Shown piece by piece: positions 45,786 through 57,195 of a stretch of DNA of 64,000 nucleotides. The notes below the pieces were generated by a model that ran no database searches, had not been told where the DNA came from, and was given only the letters and a program-made list of their open reading frames with translations. The DNA lies in the NCBI GenBank assembly GCA_032718565.1, contig JAVGVS010000011.1, forward strand, positions 5,590,869-5,654,868, given 5' to 3'. The first letter of the stretch is position 1. Each line of letters begins with the position of its first letter. The translations under genes and the position numbers were made by a program. The stretch comes from Distichodus sexfasciatus (Eukaryota; Chordata; Actinopteri; Characiformes; Distichodontidae).

Positions 45786-47394
45786 TTATCTAAATTGGAC
45801 TTTTAAGATTAATCGCATGCCACATGTGCTAAAAGTCTCCATTAGCTTTTATTCTCGTTAGACACATTAGCTCTCTTAGAAAAAGCACACTTTTATGTCA
45901 ACACTGACACATTGTCACTCTAAAACAGGGGGAAAATGACTGGACATCTACATTAAAGTAGTCATTGTATTTCCAGGTGAGTAAAATGCTTCTCTGTCCT
46001 TTGTTGGGGCCTGCGGGGAAGCAGATTAGTCAGAAATTGACTGTATGGCATCAGTGGTGAGGCATCGCAGCTTCCAGCCACAGTCGCAGAGATATAATGT
46101 GTTCTCATATTCACACGCAGTATGAAAAACTGAAGGACTTCATATGAAACAGAGGCAGTTGTTGCACTGGCTAGTGCTCCGAAATGTTGAACACTTATAT
46201 GTCTGCTTCTTAAAAGCTCATTAGTAGCAGTAGGTTGCTCACAACCTGCAGTGCCTTAAACTGAATTACATACAGAGTTCAGAAATGCAACAGAGTAGGA
46301 TAAAGTGGTCAAACTGAGCTCTGTTCTGACATCAGTCCAACTTAACTAAGTTTTACCAAAACCTGCTTGTCAAACTAGCACCATATCGCTTTTAATTCTG
46401 ACTAAATATCAGTAGGGGATGTCTGAAAGCCAAGTGCAGTTGTGTGGTGTTGGCAGATTAGTGCAAGAAATGTTTGCAATTTGTAAATATTGCTTCCCAT
46501 TAGCTTAGCACTTGGAATGAAACCTATAATAAAGTTTTTTTAATGCACACAAAATTACTTGATTATTTAGTTTTAAAAAAAAGATGTGTTCTGAATATTT
46601 TCAGTAAGGAGTATGACATATACAGTAATGAAAAGGACAGATTTCTGGTTAATGCTCATCATCAAAGAGAACTCTTTTTAGGGAGCAATTAAAAAATGAC
46701 TAGTGCACAACCAAATACAAAGGCATGTTTTAGCTGACTTGGTGTGGCACCCACTGTGATCAGCATGAGGTTAAAAAACAGTATAAATTGTTTATTTAAA
46801 AGTTCCAGCACATTTTGAAACGTAAACTTAATCGTGAGAGCAAGCTGATGTTTACAGTTCATAAATCTGTCAGGCCTAAGTATGCACATTATTTTACTCA
46901 TTTCTCTAATTCTGTGTTTAGTGTCAGCGTGCACACAGCTTGCATCTTGCTTTATGAGTCTGATTAACCAGACAGGCTGATTTATTTAGCTGAACTATTT
47001 ATTTTTCAGTATTGCTCATTTTCAGCCTAAGTGGTTTCTGACATGAAACTGAAAGGTCTCTGAAAAGGAGATGTGTGATTTAGAGTGTATGTGTGTGTTG
47101 TTCGCAGCCCGTGTGTATGAGGGTCATGTTTCTGTACAGTGCAGCAGGAATTTATCCAGATCTCTGTATGATCCTGTGACCCAGCACTTAACAGCAGCTG
47201 GGAGAAGAGATGAGGTGTTGATGAATTATGTTGGTGTCTTATGTTTGTGTATGTGTATTTAGGAGGTTAGGAGGAACCCCCCTAAAAGAGGAGAAAATAG
47301 ATTCGTCCATTTTTATGGTTTTTATGGGGACATTTTTATATGTGAGGGCCAGCTCCCATAAAGAACAATCAGTTTATATAAAATTTCCATGAAG
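45786..47394. other. Unassigned sequence
   Basis: No exon, RNA or repeat family recognised. Confidence 0.4.
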
Positions 47395-47570
47395 CTAAAA
47401 GTGGTAAAAGATTTCCTTTTGGTTACTAAGGTTAAGGTTAGGATCAGGGTTAGGTGGAGTTGTGGTATTATTTACGTCTAGTCAGTATTAGAGTCAGTGG
47501 AAGTACCTTACAAAAATATTAATACAAGCAAGGGTGTGTGTGTGAGAGAGAGTGTGTGAGTGTGTGTCCA
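47395..47570 (+). repeat. Dispersed repeat with TTAGGG-like core and GT tail
   Basis: GGTTACTAAGGTTAAGGTTAG, GATCAGGGTTAGG, ATTATTTACGTCTAG and GTCAGTGGAAGTACC followed by GTGTGTG match the order at 57035-57190. I recall this as a widespread fish repeat that ends in a GT microsatellite. It contains a telomere-like word but is not a telomere array. Confidence 0.5.
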
Positions 47571-47639
47571 AGAAACTAATGAAACTGAGCAAGATGATGC
47601 GTTTCCTCTCTCTTTCTCTCTCTCTCTCCCCTATACACA

Positions 47640-47945
47640 CACATACATACACACACACAGAGGGCTGGGAGGTCAGCCACTCGTCCCAGCAGCGCAATCT
47701 GTCCCCCCAAATTGGTTGTGATAACACACAGTCCGCGGCAGCAGCGGGCGTAATAGCCTCCCTCCTGCTCGCCTCCATTACCTGAGCCCATTCATTTCCA
47801 GGCCTGTCGCACCCCCCACCCCGGGCAGAGAGACCCCACCAGAGAGATGGTCTGCGTCACAACCAGCCGACGGACTCATCCACCAATCAGCAAAAAAAAC
47901 TGAATGCAGTTTAATTGGCTGAAACCTATAACAGCATGATTCATG
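47640..47945. promoter_or_regulatory. GC-richer block, candidate regulatory element
   Basis: After a CACACA run the sequence becomes GC-rich and complex (CAGTCCGCGGCAGCAGCGGG, CTCCATTACCTGAGC, CAGTTTAATTGGCTG). CCAATCAGC at about 47884 is a CCAAT box. No exon identified. Confidence 0.3.
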
Positions 47946-48000
47946 AAGGGAGGTCCACCTTGAGTTTACAGGATTTTTCTAATGATTTCTGCCGGGCCAT

Positions 48001-48310
48001 TACAGTTTTTCGCAATATGTTTTTTGTCCAAAAATTACCACATTTTGTGAAAAACTCACTAAAAGCACCATAATGTTTCATACTTTACTCAAAAGAGTAA
48101 TGTTTTATACTTTAATCAAAAAGTAATGAAAAAAGTAATGCTGCCATACCTGTAGCACATGCTCTAGTACAATGAACGCAATAACACAAAGAACTTAAAG
48201 CACTGCACAATGTATATTTGCAGTTTTTCACAATCATTTTCACATGTGCAAAATGCACTTAAACCCTCAAAACACTGCATACTTCACTCAAAAGTATGTC
48301 ATTGTTGGAG
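48001..48310. repeat. Unclassified repeat with internal near-duplication
   Basis: ACAGTTTTTCGCAATATG at 48003 is echoed by GCAGTTTTTCACAATC at about 48221, and ATACTTTACTCAAAAGAG at about 48080 by ATACTTCACTCAAAAGTA at about 48278. Perhaps a tandemly duplicated MITE; the termini are unclear. Confidence 0.35.
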
Positions 48311-48449
48311 ACAATTATTGTGTTTGCCTTCACCATTTTGTGGTTGCGGTGTCACGTGATGTTATGGACAGAGAAATGTGGTTTACCTGCGCACCTGCTA
48401 ATGGTTCAGCAGGAAGGGGGTGAGTGGGCAGTCACAAACATCAGTTGAC

Positions 48450-48520
48450 CGCTTATGCCAATGCTTATGCTCGCTTATGCTAGCACTTATGCTCATGCTT
48501 GTGCTCTTGCTTATGCTTTC
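48450..48520 (+). repeat. Imperfect GCTTATGCT tandem repeat
   Basis: Eight or so variants of the word GCTTATGCT/GCTCATGCT lie in about 70 bp, followed by single-copy sequence. Confidence 0.7.
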
Positions 48521-48645
48521 AGTTCCGTTTGCACTCATAGTGCATTGTGCTTTATGGATTTAATCTCTGTGAGGAATTGAATGAATGCTGTGGATAATGC
48601 AAGACGGAATCTGGCTCTTTAAGTTTGAAAAGTGCGTCCAACAGA

Positions 48646-48666
48646 CCCTAACCCTAACCCTAACTT
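48646..48666 (-). repeat. Short interstitial telomere-like repeat
   Basis: Three CCCTAA units in a row (ACCCTAACCCTAACCCTAAC). Confidence 0.8.
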
Positions 48667-49339
48667 AGATTACAATCAATTAGTCATAGTGCATTGCATT
48701 CAGTACCAAAAAATATAACTATGTTTAGCAAATATCACTTTTATCTACAGTGATTTCTGTTAAACTGAATGGTAACAGTTTTGAATGGAGTGTATAGCTT
48801 ACATTCCTGATAAAACCATTTTTTACTGGTTTTGAGTTTTACTGGTGTTGATTACTGACTGAGAGAAGTATCTGTGAATGCATCTTTTGTGAAAGCAACA
48901 CCAATGTATTCTCAGTTTAGTCCACACAGTATATAAATATTGTGAAGTGTTTCGGAAAAGTAAACATGTGCAGTATTTCATGAGCTGTATCTTTTACCTA
49001 ACTTTATTTTGACCTTTTCTGCTTACATGTTTTATCAGTTTGCCACTGAGCCAGACACATTACATGAAAACTTTTTACGCTATCTAAAACAAATTTTAAA
49101 AAACTGATTGTCGTACCCCCGTCATGGAGCAAGCTGGAGCAGAGTGATTAAAGGCTGCACAAACATCCTTGTTCTAAACTTTATAATGTAAACTCTCAGA
49201 GGCTGAACTTTTACATTTTAATGGAAGTGTTAATATGAGTAACACTCCTACTTTAAAGCCTTCAATAACATTACCTCTATTTGTAGAGATATATAGACAT
49301 TTATCGTTTTAATATCCAAGACCTACAGAGTTCATACTT
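48667..49339. other. Unassigned sequence
   Basis: No recognised gene or repeat. Confidence 0.4.
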
Positions 49340-49450
49340 ACACATTTGGGATTTAACAGATGTGTTTATCCAAAGTGACATATATTTCTTTATTTTAAAT
49401 TTACTGCTAGTTGATGAGATTCAGACCTCCAAAACTTCAGAGTTCTAAAC
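49340..49450 (-). repeat. SINE family C, eroded reverse-oriented copy
   Basis: ACATTTGGGATTTAACAGAT and GTTTATCCAAAGTGACATAT match the inverted family C tail. It abuts a family B copy. Confidence 0.45.
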
Positions 49451-49482
49451 AAAGGTTTAATTTATTGACAACTGCATAATTT

Positions 49483-49733
49483 TAAGTGAGTGATTATTTG
49501 TCATTGTGAACATACCACAGCACACATTGCAACACAGTGAAATGTGACCTCTGCATTTGAACCATCCGTGAAATAGCAATGGGCAGCTTTTTTGTCAGCA
49601 CCCAGGGAGCAGTGCTTGGGAATGGTGTCTAGCTCATGAGTACCTCAGTGGTACCCTTACCATTCTGGGACTTGAACCGGTGACCCTCAGATCACAGGGC
49701 CAACTCCCTAACAGTTACGCTACCAACTGCCCC
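49483..49733 (-). repeat. SINE family B, best-preserved copy, with pol III boxes
   Basis: On the minus strand the head reads GGGGCAGTTGGTAGCGTAAC. An A-box-like sequence lies at plus-strand positions 49712-49722 and a perfect B-box (GGTTCAAGTCC on the minus strand) at 49668-49678. Spacing is as in a tRNA gene. The body and tail run left to AAGTGAGTGATTATTTGTC. This copy defines the family as tRNA-derived. Confidence 0.8.
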
Positions 49734-50062
49734 TTCATAACTACTTTCTACTGTGTTTTGATCTTCACTGTACGCTGCTGGGCAAAATAATGAGGCAAAC
49801 AGAGTTTTTCTCAGTTTCTCTATGTACTTTTTAATCACAGTTATCATAAAACATGCAATAAATTGTGTTTGCCTCATTTTGTCCTCCTCCAATGTTATGG
49901 TTTACAGAAAACCTTCACAAAACCACTGACAAGCCAGCATGTCACACCCCAGATCACTTTGACGGACTAAAATGCAAATGAAGAGTCTGATCAAATTTGT
50001 CATTATGCATCAGTGAAATCTGACTTCATTTTTATATGTGAGTTGAGGGAGAGTGTGTGTGT

Positions 50063-50097
<35 letters not shown>

Positions 50098-51611
50098 CAA
50101 ACCAGCTTAAAATGAGGAGCCATATAAATGAGGCATGTTGGATGACCTAGGAATGGGGTCAAAATCCTGGGTGAACTTCTAATAAATGTACTGCATCTCG
50201 TTGCATTCCCAAGCAAGACCCTTAAGCCAAAACTTGTCTAGGTAAACGGTCCCTGTGATTAAGAAATATTTACCTCTGATAAATGTTGTGAATGTAAATG
50301 TGTTTACATGTGAAGCTGAGTTTTATGGCTGCATCATTGTGAAACTGAGTGAAGCTCATCTTCCATATCTCGTATGGCCAAGCTGGGCAGATCGAGTTAG
50401 TAATAAACTTTCACTGTTTACACTGAGTTCTTCATGCAGCCTCTTCCAAATAGTCGTGACTTATTTAAGGATAAGCACACCTTTTCATCAAAATTGTTTG
50501 CTCTGGGGATAGTTAATGATTGTGTCCATCACTTTTGGCTGCTGTTTACCTAACATCCCTTCAGCGTTTATTTTCTTTAATGGTGCAATGTGTAATATGT
50601 TTCAAATGAAAAATGATGATGCAGATGATTAAAAATGGGCATTAGCTCTCTGACGTTTGACTCTGTTGCTTTAAAAGGATGCTCTCAGGAGCAACTTGCC
50701 CTCTTAGAAGGAAGGCAAAATGGAGGAAGTGAAGATGATATGAGATGAGGAGGGGATACGAGCGTCAGGCCAGGCTGAGACGATAAGACTGAAGAGCTGA
50801 AGCTCGGTTATTTAATGTTTTTTTATATAAAGGGAGTTTTCAAGAAAAAGGCTATAATCACGTTGGGCATTTGGGGTAGATAGCACCAGCTCTCCCTGCA
50901 CAACCCTGACGCCAATAAAAACCTACAAGTATTGCTTGGAGCGAGAAAACAGCAAAGAACGCTTTTGTCTGGGGCTGTTTTCTAAAACGCTTGTAAAAAC
51001 GTGGTTTACCATTTTAAGAGCTTAAATTTAATTTATAATAAACAAACAAGAATATATTGTTGTTGCTGATACTATAAACTGATACTATAAATACTTTAAC
51101 AAATATCATCAGGAAAGTCATTATTGGAAGTCAGATGCTTCTCAGAAGCTAACTAACATTAGCAACAATAAATAGCTTCAATATTGCAGCTTAAAGCCTG
51201 TAAGGCAACTGTTTAAAAGTAGCCTCCCCAACACTGGTTGTCAGCTACATTACTATTTTTGTACATTTTCTCCTTTTAAAAAGAAACAGCCAACTACCAC
51301 AAACCAGTTTGTGAGCAGTGCGATGTACAGGAGTTCCACCGCTGTGGGCAGAACAAACATAAAAACCACCAAAGCCCCAGGATATTGCAGACCATATTTA
51401 CCCACTCAGCATAGCTGCAGAGTAGATGCTCTGCTGACAAATAAAATCACTCTCCAAGAGCTCCAATCAGTTACTTCAGCATTTTTTAAGACAGAGCAGT
51501 TAGCCTTCAGTGGACCAAAAGTTGCCGGTGAATGAGACCCGTAGAAATAATCCTCTGAGCTCTGACTCTCCTCAGTTTGGCTCTTTTTTGCGTGAGTCAA
51601 GACTTATATTT
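49734..51611. other. Mostly unassigned; GA microsatellite and a hAT-like end
   Basis: A (GA)n run lies at about 50052-50098. Around 51180-51240 the words GCAACTGTTTAAAAGTAGCC, then TCCCCAACACTGG resemble the end of a hAT-like fish repeat (CCAGTGTTGGG type). SINE-like debris (AAGCAAGACCCTTAAGCC) is near 50210. No exon identified. Confidence 0.35.
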
Positions 51612-51637
51612 AATGTAATGTAATGTAATGTAATGAG
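51612..51637 (+). repeat. (TAATG)5 microsatellite
   Basis: Five consecutive TAATG-type pentamers. Confidence 0.9.
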
Positions 51638-51704
51638 AGCAGATGTCTTTGTTTTCTTCTGTCTTCTTAATAAAATTGTTGTACTGCAACAGTCTTTTGC
51701 AACA

Positions 51705-51826
51705 GGGGGCAGTTGGCAGTGTAACAGTTGGCCCCATGATTGGAAGGTGACTGGTTTAAGTCCCAGACCAGCAAAGGTACCACTGAGGTACTCATGAGCA
51801 AGGTATCATTCTTAAGCACTGCCAAT
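51705..51826 (+). repeat. SINE family B, plus-oriented half copy
   Basis: GGGGGCAGTTGGCAGTGTAAC, GGTTTAAGTCCCAGACC (B-box region), GAGGTACTCATGAGCAAGG and TTAAGCACTGCC: head and part of the body only. It forms an inverted pair with 51935-52062. Confidence 0.75.
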
Positions 51827-51934
51827 ATCACAAAATCTGTTATGATGCAATTTAAAATCAATCCAATTCGGGAGCCAGCGATTCTCTTTAAATGTATCAC
51901 ATGGACCGTTGGTGCAAAACGAGAAGCAGAGTGA

Positions 51935-52062
51935 AGGAGCAGTGGGCAGCTGACATGGCAGCACCCATGGAGCAGTGCTTGAGAACGGTACCTTGCTCAT
52001 GAGTACCTGCGTCCTTCCAATCACAGGGCAAACTCCCTAATCACTACACTATCAAATGCCCC
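51935..52062 (-). repeat. SINE family B, reverse-oriented half copy
   Basis: AGGAGCAGTGGGCAGC, GAGCAGTGCTTGAGAACGG, TGCTCATGAGTACCT and CTAATCACTACACTATC lead to the inverted head. The region around the B-box is deleted. Confidence 0.75.
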
Positions 52063-52084
52063 CCCTTTTTTCAAGTGTTGCTGA

Positions 52085-52452
52085 GCACCTTTAATTAAAA
52101 CTGGAAAACACTGGGCATGATGACCACAAAACAAGAGTGTCTCTTTTTGTTAAACACCAAAGATAGAGCACGCCAACAGGGACTAACATAACGGTGAACA
52201 CAAAGAAGAGAGTCAAACCTAAATAGGGTGTCTGAAAACAAGGAGAAGATGTAAGCAATAAGCGATTAAACCAAATAAAAACACTAAACAGATAACGGAG
52301 GCCTAAAACACAACCGATGGATGAACAGAAAAGGGGAAACAGGAAGCAGGAAATGAATAAGAACAAGTGAAATTGATAATCAGTCTAAACTAATGCAAAC
52401 TAACCAATTGGGACTAACAAGAGCCAGAACAGGGAGCATGACTGACAAAAAC
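52085..52452 (-). mobile_element. Possible truncated LTR, reverse-oriented
   Basis: Read on the minus strand it starts TGTCAGTCATGCTCCCTG, contains CCCAATTGGTTAG (a CCAAT-type word) and a TATA-like CCCTATTTAGG, and has the T-rich, promoter-like texture of fish gypsy LTRs such as the one at 25940. The far end and target duplications were not found, so this is tentative. Confidence 0.35.
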
Positions 52453-52543
52453 AACAGGAGACACGAGACGTGATGTTTGATATTTTCATGTTGGATCAAT
52501 AGAATGGGATCTTTGATTACTGAAAAAATGTTTTAATGTAGAC

Positions 52544-52685
52544 CAGGGGTAGGCAACTCCAGTCCTGGAGGTTTTCCATCCTACCTGATCAGTCTCTTCT
52601 GGTGGTTATCTACCTGAGACCAGGTGTGAATGTTCTGAAATCCAATTGGTTGGAAAACCTCCAGGACTGGAGTTGCCTACCCCTG
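52544..52685. mobile_element. 142-bp hAT-type MITE with 35-bp perfect inverted repeats
   Basis: The two ends are identical inverted repeats for 35 bp (beginning CAGGGGTAGGCAACTCCAGT, ending TTTTCCA), separated by about 70 bp. An 8-bp duplication ATGTAGAC/ATGTGGAC (one mismatch; 52536-52543 and 52686-52693) and the CAGGGGT terminus place it with hAT elements. It has no coding capacity. The perfect ends suggest a fairly recent insertion. Confidence 0.9.
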
Positions 52686-52693
52686 ATGTGGAC

Positions 52694-54436
52694 TGATGTA
52701 TCATCACGCCACTAGGGCTTGTATGTTCCATTTTACGTCATTATTCAGTTCCAAGTAGTTCCACAATTCATGCCCTTGTTAATTTTTTGTGTGTGGATGA
52801 GATAAAGACACAGAGATAAAGTTCACTTGCAAGACATTAAACAAGTGCACAAAGGCATGACTGTAAAAACTTTTCCAAGATGTAACATTGTTAGGTTAGG
52901 CCGCACACACTTGTGTACACAGATAAAGAAAGCACACACACACACACTTATACACACATACAAACAAGGTAGATTGTAGATATAATGCGAAAAACTCTGC
53001 CTGCTCTAATATGGATTATTTAATTTCACTTTAACCCCAGCTTCTGAAGTTAAGAGTACCGAGCCTCACATGGCACAGCACATACAAATTATCACTGTAG
53101 TTTTAAATGTAATCTTTGGCAAGATAAATGCTAAAAATGTCTTTGCATGTGTGTATGCCTATCTTCAGACTCTCCTTCTACTCATATTGCCACAGATATC
53201 ATTGATGCAGTATTTCGAGATAATTTTCTGATGTAACGTTTCATGTGTTACACTAGTTTATGATTACACGTGTTAAACTAACTTATGCAAATCTTTGATG
53301 CAAAGGATAGAAATTTCATTTTCATCACTGCACCTGCTGCTTTATGAACACACCATATAAAATATACAGTGTGTATTAGAATATTATTACAAATTTATAT
53401 TTTCATCTCAATTAATTTGACTAATTTTATTAATTGTATTGATTTAAAATTTACACTAGCTGTGATACAACATCAGATTAAAAAAAAGAACGGTTAGTAT
53501 TCTAAATTGTCCATATCCAGCATTTCACAAGTACAACATCAGCCAAGTCCTCTCACGTTAAGGCATGATACCAAAGATGTAGTGACATTTCTCTTGGTTA
53601 ACCATGATCGAGCTCTCATTGGTTGCTTTATAGTTGTTTGCTTTTGAAACATTAGATGTGTGACATAATACCACCATAGAAATCCACCTTCCAGCCACTA
53701 GGGGGGCTGCTCAAGCATGCTACACTCGTTCACCAATTTCCATATCTAATCCATGCCACAGCAGCCATTACAAAGAGATGCGAATACTGGTGCATTTGCT
53801 CAAGACTCTCCTCAACACAAAGTCACTTAACAAACAGATGAATATTAATGGCACAAGAAAATGGAGGCAGCTTAAATCTGCAGACAGCAGTATAAGATAC
53901 AGCTAGAAAATGAACAAACAGAGGCTTACATGCTTTATTACCATATGTATGCACTCTCTGACCATTTTATGATGTAAATCTCTCTTATAGGAGCATTATA
54001 GAGCTGTACAGTTACAGACTGTAGTCCATCTGGCAGCATTACATAACTGCTGATCAAGAATGTTCCCTATTATACTATTGCTGAGCAGCTCAAAAACAGC
54101 ACTGAAGCTGACAAGGGAGTGGACATAGTGATGATGAGTGTGTGTGTAAGCGTGTGTGTGTTTAACACACATTGTTATCACTATTGAGAGAGAGCCATCA
54201 CACTGAAGTGGCTATCAATGGATCAAATTACAAATTATTGATAGTAACGATACTAGACAAACTGAGACTTCAGTATCCTAAATAAAACATCTGCTATTTT
54301 ATCTAACAGTAGTGTAAATTACTGTACGGCTGCCTTAAAATATTATGTTTAATGAACTCATAATGGCATGTGGTTCTTTTGTTAGTGTTTTAATTTAAAC
54401 AAAACCATTTTACAGTCTGTACACTATACATAAACT
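52694..54436. other. Unassigned sequence
   Basis: Contains short CA runs near 52935 and 54140. No exon, RNA or repeat family recognised. Confidence 0.4.
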
Positions 54437-54673
54437 GAGTGATTATTTGTCACTGTGAACACAGCACAGCATACAGTGCACCACCACAAAGATGGCCTCT
54501 GCATTTGACCCATCTGTGAAGGAACAGTGGGCAGCTTTTGGCAGCACCTGAAGAGCACAGATGGAGACAGGACCTTGCTCATGAGTATCTCAGTGATACC
54601 TTTGCTGGTCTGTCACTTGAACCAATGACTTTCTGATTGCAGGGCCAACTCCTGAATCGTGAGTGTCCCCCAA
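54437..54673 (-). repeat. SINE family B, reverse-oriented copy
   Basis: TGAGTGATTATTTGTCACTG, TGGCCTCTGCATTTGACCC, GGGCAGCTTTTGGCAGCACC, a mutated inverted B-box (CACTTGAACC) and CAGGGCCAACTCC follow the family order. Confidence 0.7.
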
Positions 54674-55139
54674 AAAGTGGCTAATGTGTGTAACATTATG
54701 GTAAACTTGTGCAAAGTTCAGGTGTTTTTTTTATTTGAGAATTCTTTACATCAATTTCACTAGTCCTTACAGGCAGATTAACCTAAGAAAAGAGATTGTT
54801 GATTGCTTTATAGTGTAGTGTGGGTGAAAGCAAAACGTCTCTACATTAAAAGCAGACTCTTTTCTCTACGGATCATTCCCTCACCCCTCCTCCCTAACCT
54901 ACATCCACATGGGATTTAAATATCTGCCCTCTCTCCCAGGATAAAATATAACTTGTGTCAGCTTATTGTGTTGTACTTGCCATAAAACTGTTTTTACACC
55001 CTGCCAGGTCCTAAAATGATGTTACTTTTCTACTTCAAGTTGCTTTCCATCATTTCTGACACCACCATCAGCTCAGCAAGACATAAAAATGTTGCTGTAT
55101 TCTTTTCTCTGTCCTATTAGTCCTCAGAAGGCAACACAC
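54674..55139. other. Unassigned sequence
   Basis: No recognised gene or repeat. Confidence 0.4.
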
Positions 55140-55520
55140 TTAAAGCCCCCCCAAACCAGAAATGTCAATCCCCGTTCTGCTCTATTTGAGTTTCGACAGG
55201 CGCAAACAGCCTCTCGAATTAGCAAACAGGGCTCTGTCTGCGAATATACATGCAGTAAATTGATCTCTAAGTCGTGGCTGATGCTCTCCTAATTACTGGC
55301 ACTGGAGGTGAAATAGCTCCTAGCTTGAGGTAATTTAAAGTCAAGAGCCTTTAGAGATGCAATAACGCGACACATTAATGCGACACCCGCTGAGGTGGCT
55401 CAGACTTCATTATCTGTCTGATAGAGGAGAGGAGGAAAGTTGGCCGAGCGCGACACCACCGGCAGCTTTTAACTAGTTTAACAACCTTCGCTGACAGAGC
55501 CACGTTTAGGATATGAGCAA
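55140..55520. promoter_or_regulatory. Candidate conserved non-coding element
   Basis: A repeat-free block with many homeodomain-type cores (TCTCGAATTAGC, TCCTAATTACTGGC, GGTAATTTAAAG, CACATTAATGCG) and scattered CpGs (AATAACGCGACAC, GGCCGAGCGCGACACC). The texture resembles a vertebrate developmental enhancer. Conservation is not demonstrated. Confidence 0.33.
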
Positions 55521-56599
55521 TGGGACTTGAAGGGTCGTAAAGTAGGGGTGAGAGGGAAGGGAGGCATTAAGTCCTGGTTGAAATTGGTCATCTGAGGTTG
55601 TGCCAGTCAACAAATCTCCCGGTCAGTTGGCTGGTACAATCTTAGATGTTTTGGCTTCAAAGCGAGATGTATATCTTGTTAAACGTTTTGGCGGCTTTTT
55701 GCTTCAATTCATTTAAAGTTGGCAATTGTGTCTGAATATTATATGACAACGAACAAAGATTAATGATCTCTTTTAAAAAGTGCAATCTTTTGGAGCAATT
55801 GTTTCTCCTCTTTTACCACTGTCCAACTCAACAGATTTTACACTGTGCCTGGCTGTGATGATCAATATGATTTTAAGGGAAAAAAGGAGCTATTGATTTG
55901 TGTCAGCGCAAAAAGTAGGATGAGAAGTTGGACCACTTCTTTTTGACAAATGCACACACACACACACACACCAAAAAATCACACTTTCTCCTGTGCATAC
56001 ACACACACACACTAAAATGGATACACACAAATCTAATCCTCACAGAATACTCCATACCGTCCAATCACAGACATACACACTGATTAATAGTGTGGACAAG
56101 GCCACTTTTTTTCCCAGCTGCTGGATCAGATCTGAAGATTGGAGACTTGTAAAGATTTATATCTGGAGGAAAGCCTCAAAATCCTGTGCCAGGTGGAAAG
56201 CTACGCTATAGTCTGTTCCAGAAACACCCCACATACAGCTAATTCGCAGAAATTATAATGAGTGACGGTAGCTATGCTGGATTTTACCACTGAAAACTTT
56301 CCAAATTTACTTGTCGTCTCTTCCAAGTGCAGAATCAAAAGTTCAGGCTCAGTGTTCATCTGGCACTGTTGGAAATCTGTTGGAAATGATTTAAAGATAC
56401 TTCTCAACTAGCATGAATTTCTAAGATTGCAAGAATTTAATTTGTTTCACTCTAATTCAGCATATTCATTACTGGAATGTGGTGTTTTAAGTTTTGCACA
56501 ATTTAAAGTCAAAACCATTGTTGGAATTAGAATGTGCTCAGTTTAAGCTGTGCGCAGAAATGATAGTCTAGATTATGTGTGTCTGTGCAATGTTAATGT
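55521..56599. other. Unassigned sequence with CA microsatellites
   Basis: Short CA runs at about 55950-55970 and 55995-56012. No exon identified. Confidence 0.4.
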
Positions 56600-56990
56600 T
56601 GAAGCTATTTTTCAATGGTAGTTTTTCAAGCTGTAAGCTGGTTATGATTAAAGGTAGCTAAGCTAAACTCATGCTACTGTTTTGATGTAGTAAGCAGGTC
56701 TACAAGCTATAGAGAAAAAAGTAGCTGACTACACTGAAGCTTTTTCATGGCCACGGTTCTTGCTTCCATCTTTGTTAAGGTGGACTCCATCACCAGATTC
56801 GTTCTTGCAGTTGCTGAGAGTGCGCTGTGACGCAAAGCACTTCACAGGTAGAGTAAGCTATGAGATGCCTCTTCTGCGAAATCAACACCAATCAGAAAGA
56901 CCTGCTAGTTGAAAATTCCCATCTTTGTAAAGAGAGAAAAATAATAGCATTTAAAAAATAATAGTGCCACACTTTAAAAAATTACTTTAT
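56600..56990. repeat. Dispersed GTAGCTAAGCTAA repeat, copy 1
   Basis: AGGTAGCTAAGCTAAACTC, ATGCTACTGTTTTGATG, CTACAAGCTATAGAG, AAAGTAGCTGACTACACTG, AATCAACACCAATCAGAAAG and AGAGAAAAATAATAGCATTT occur in the same order at 60135-60440. The family resembles fish hAT-derived repeats with AGTAGCTAAGCTAC bodies, but termini were not found. Confidence 0.6.
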
Positions 56991-57034
56991 AGAAAATGTG
57001 CATGTTCTATTTGAGAAACTAATGATTTTTTAAC

Positions 57035-57195
57035 GTTTTGTTACTGAGGTCAAGATAAGGGTTGAAATTAGCTGTAGAATTATATACATCCAGTCATTAT
57101 GGGAGTCTATGGAGTCTGCCCACAAAGATAGTTATACAAGACCGTGTGTATTTGTGTGTGGGTGGGAGTGTGTGTGTGTGTGTGTGTGCACTGCT
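57035..57195 (+). repeat. Dispersed repeat with GT tail, second copy
   Basis: TTGTTACTGAGGTCAAGATA, AAATTAGCTGTAGAATTA, GTCATTATGGGAGTC and CCCACAAAGATAGTTATAC followed by a GT run match the arrangement at 47395. Confidence 0.5.

Noticed and set aside
52091..52366. 91-codon hydrophobic minus-strand frame resembling a membrane protein
   Set aside because: It lies in a T-rich, LTR-like segment; the hydrophobicity comes from T-rich codons and there is no family match.
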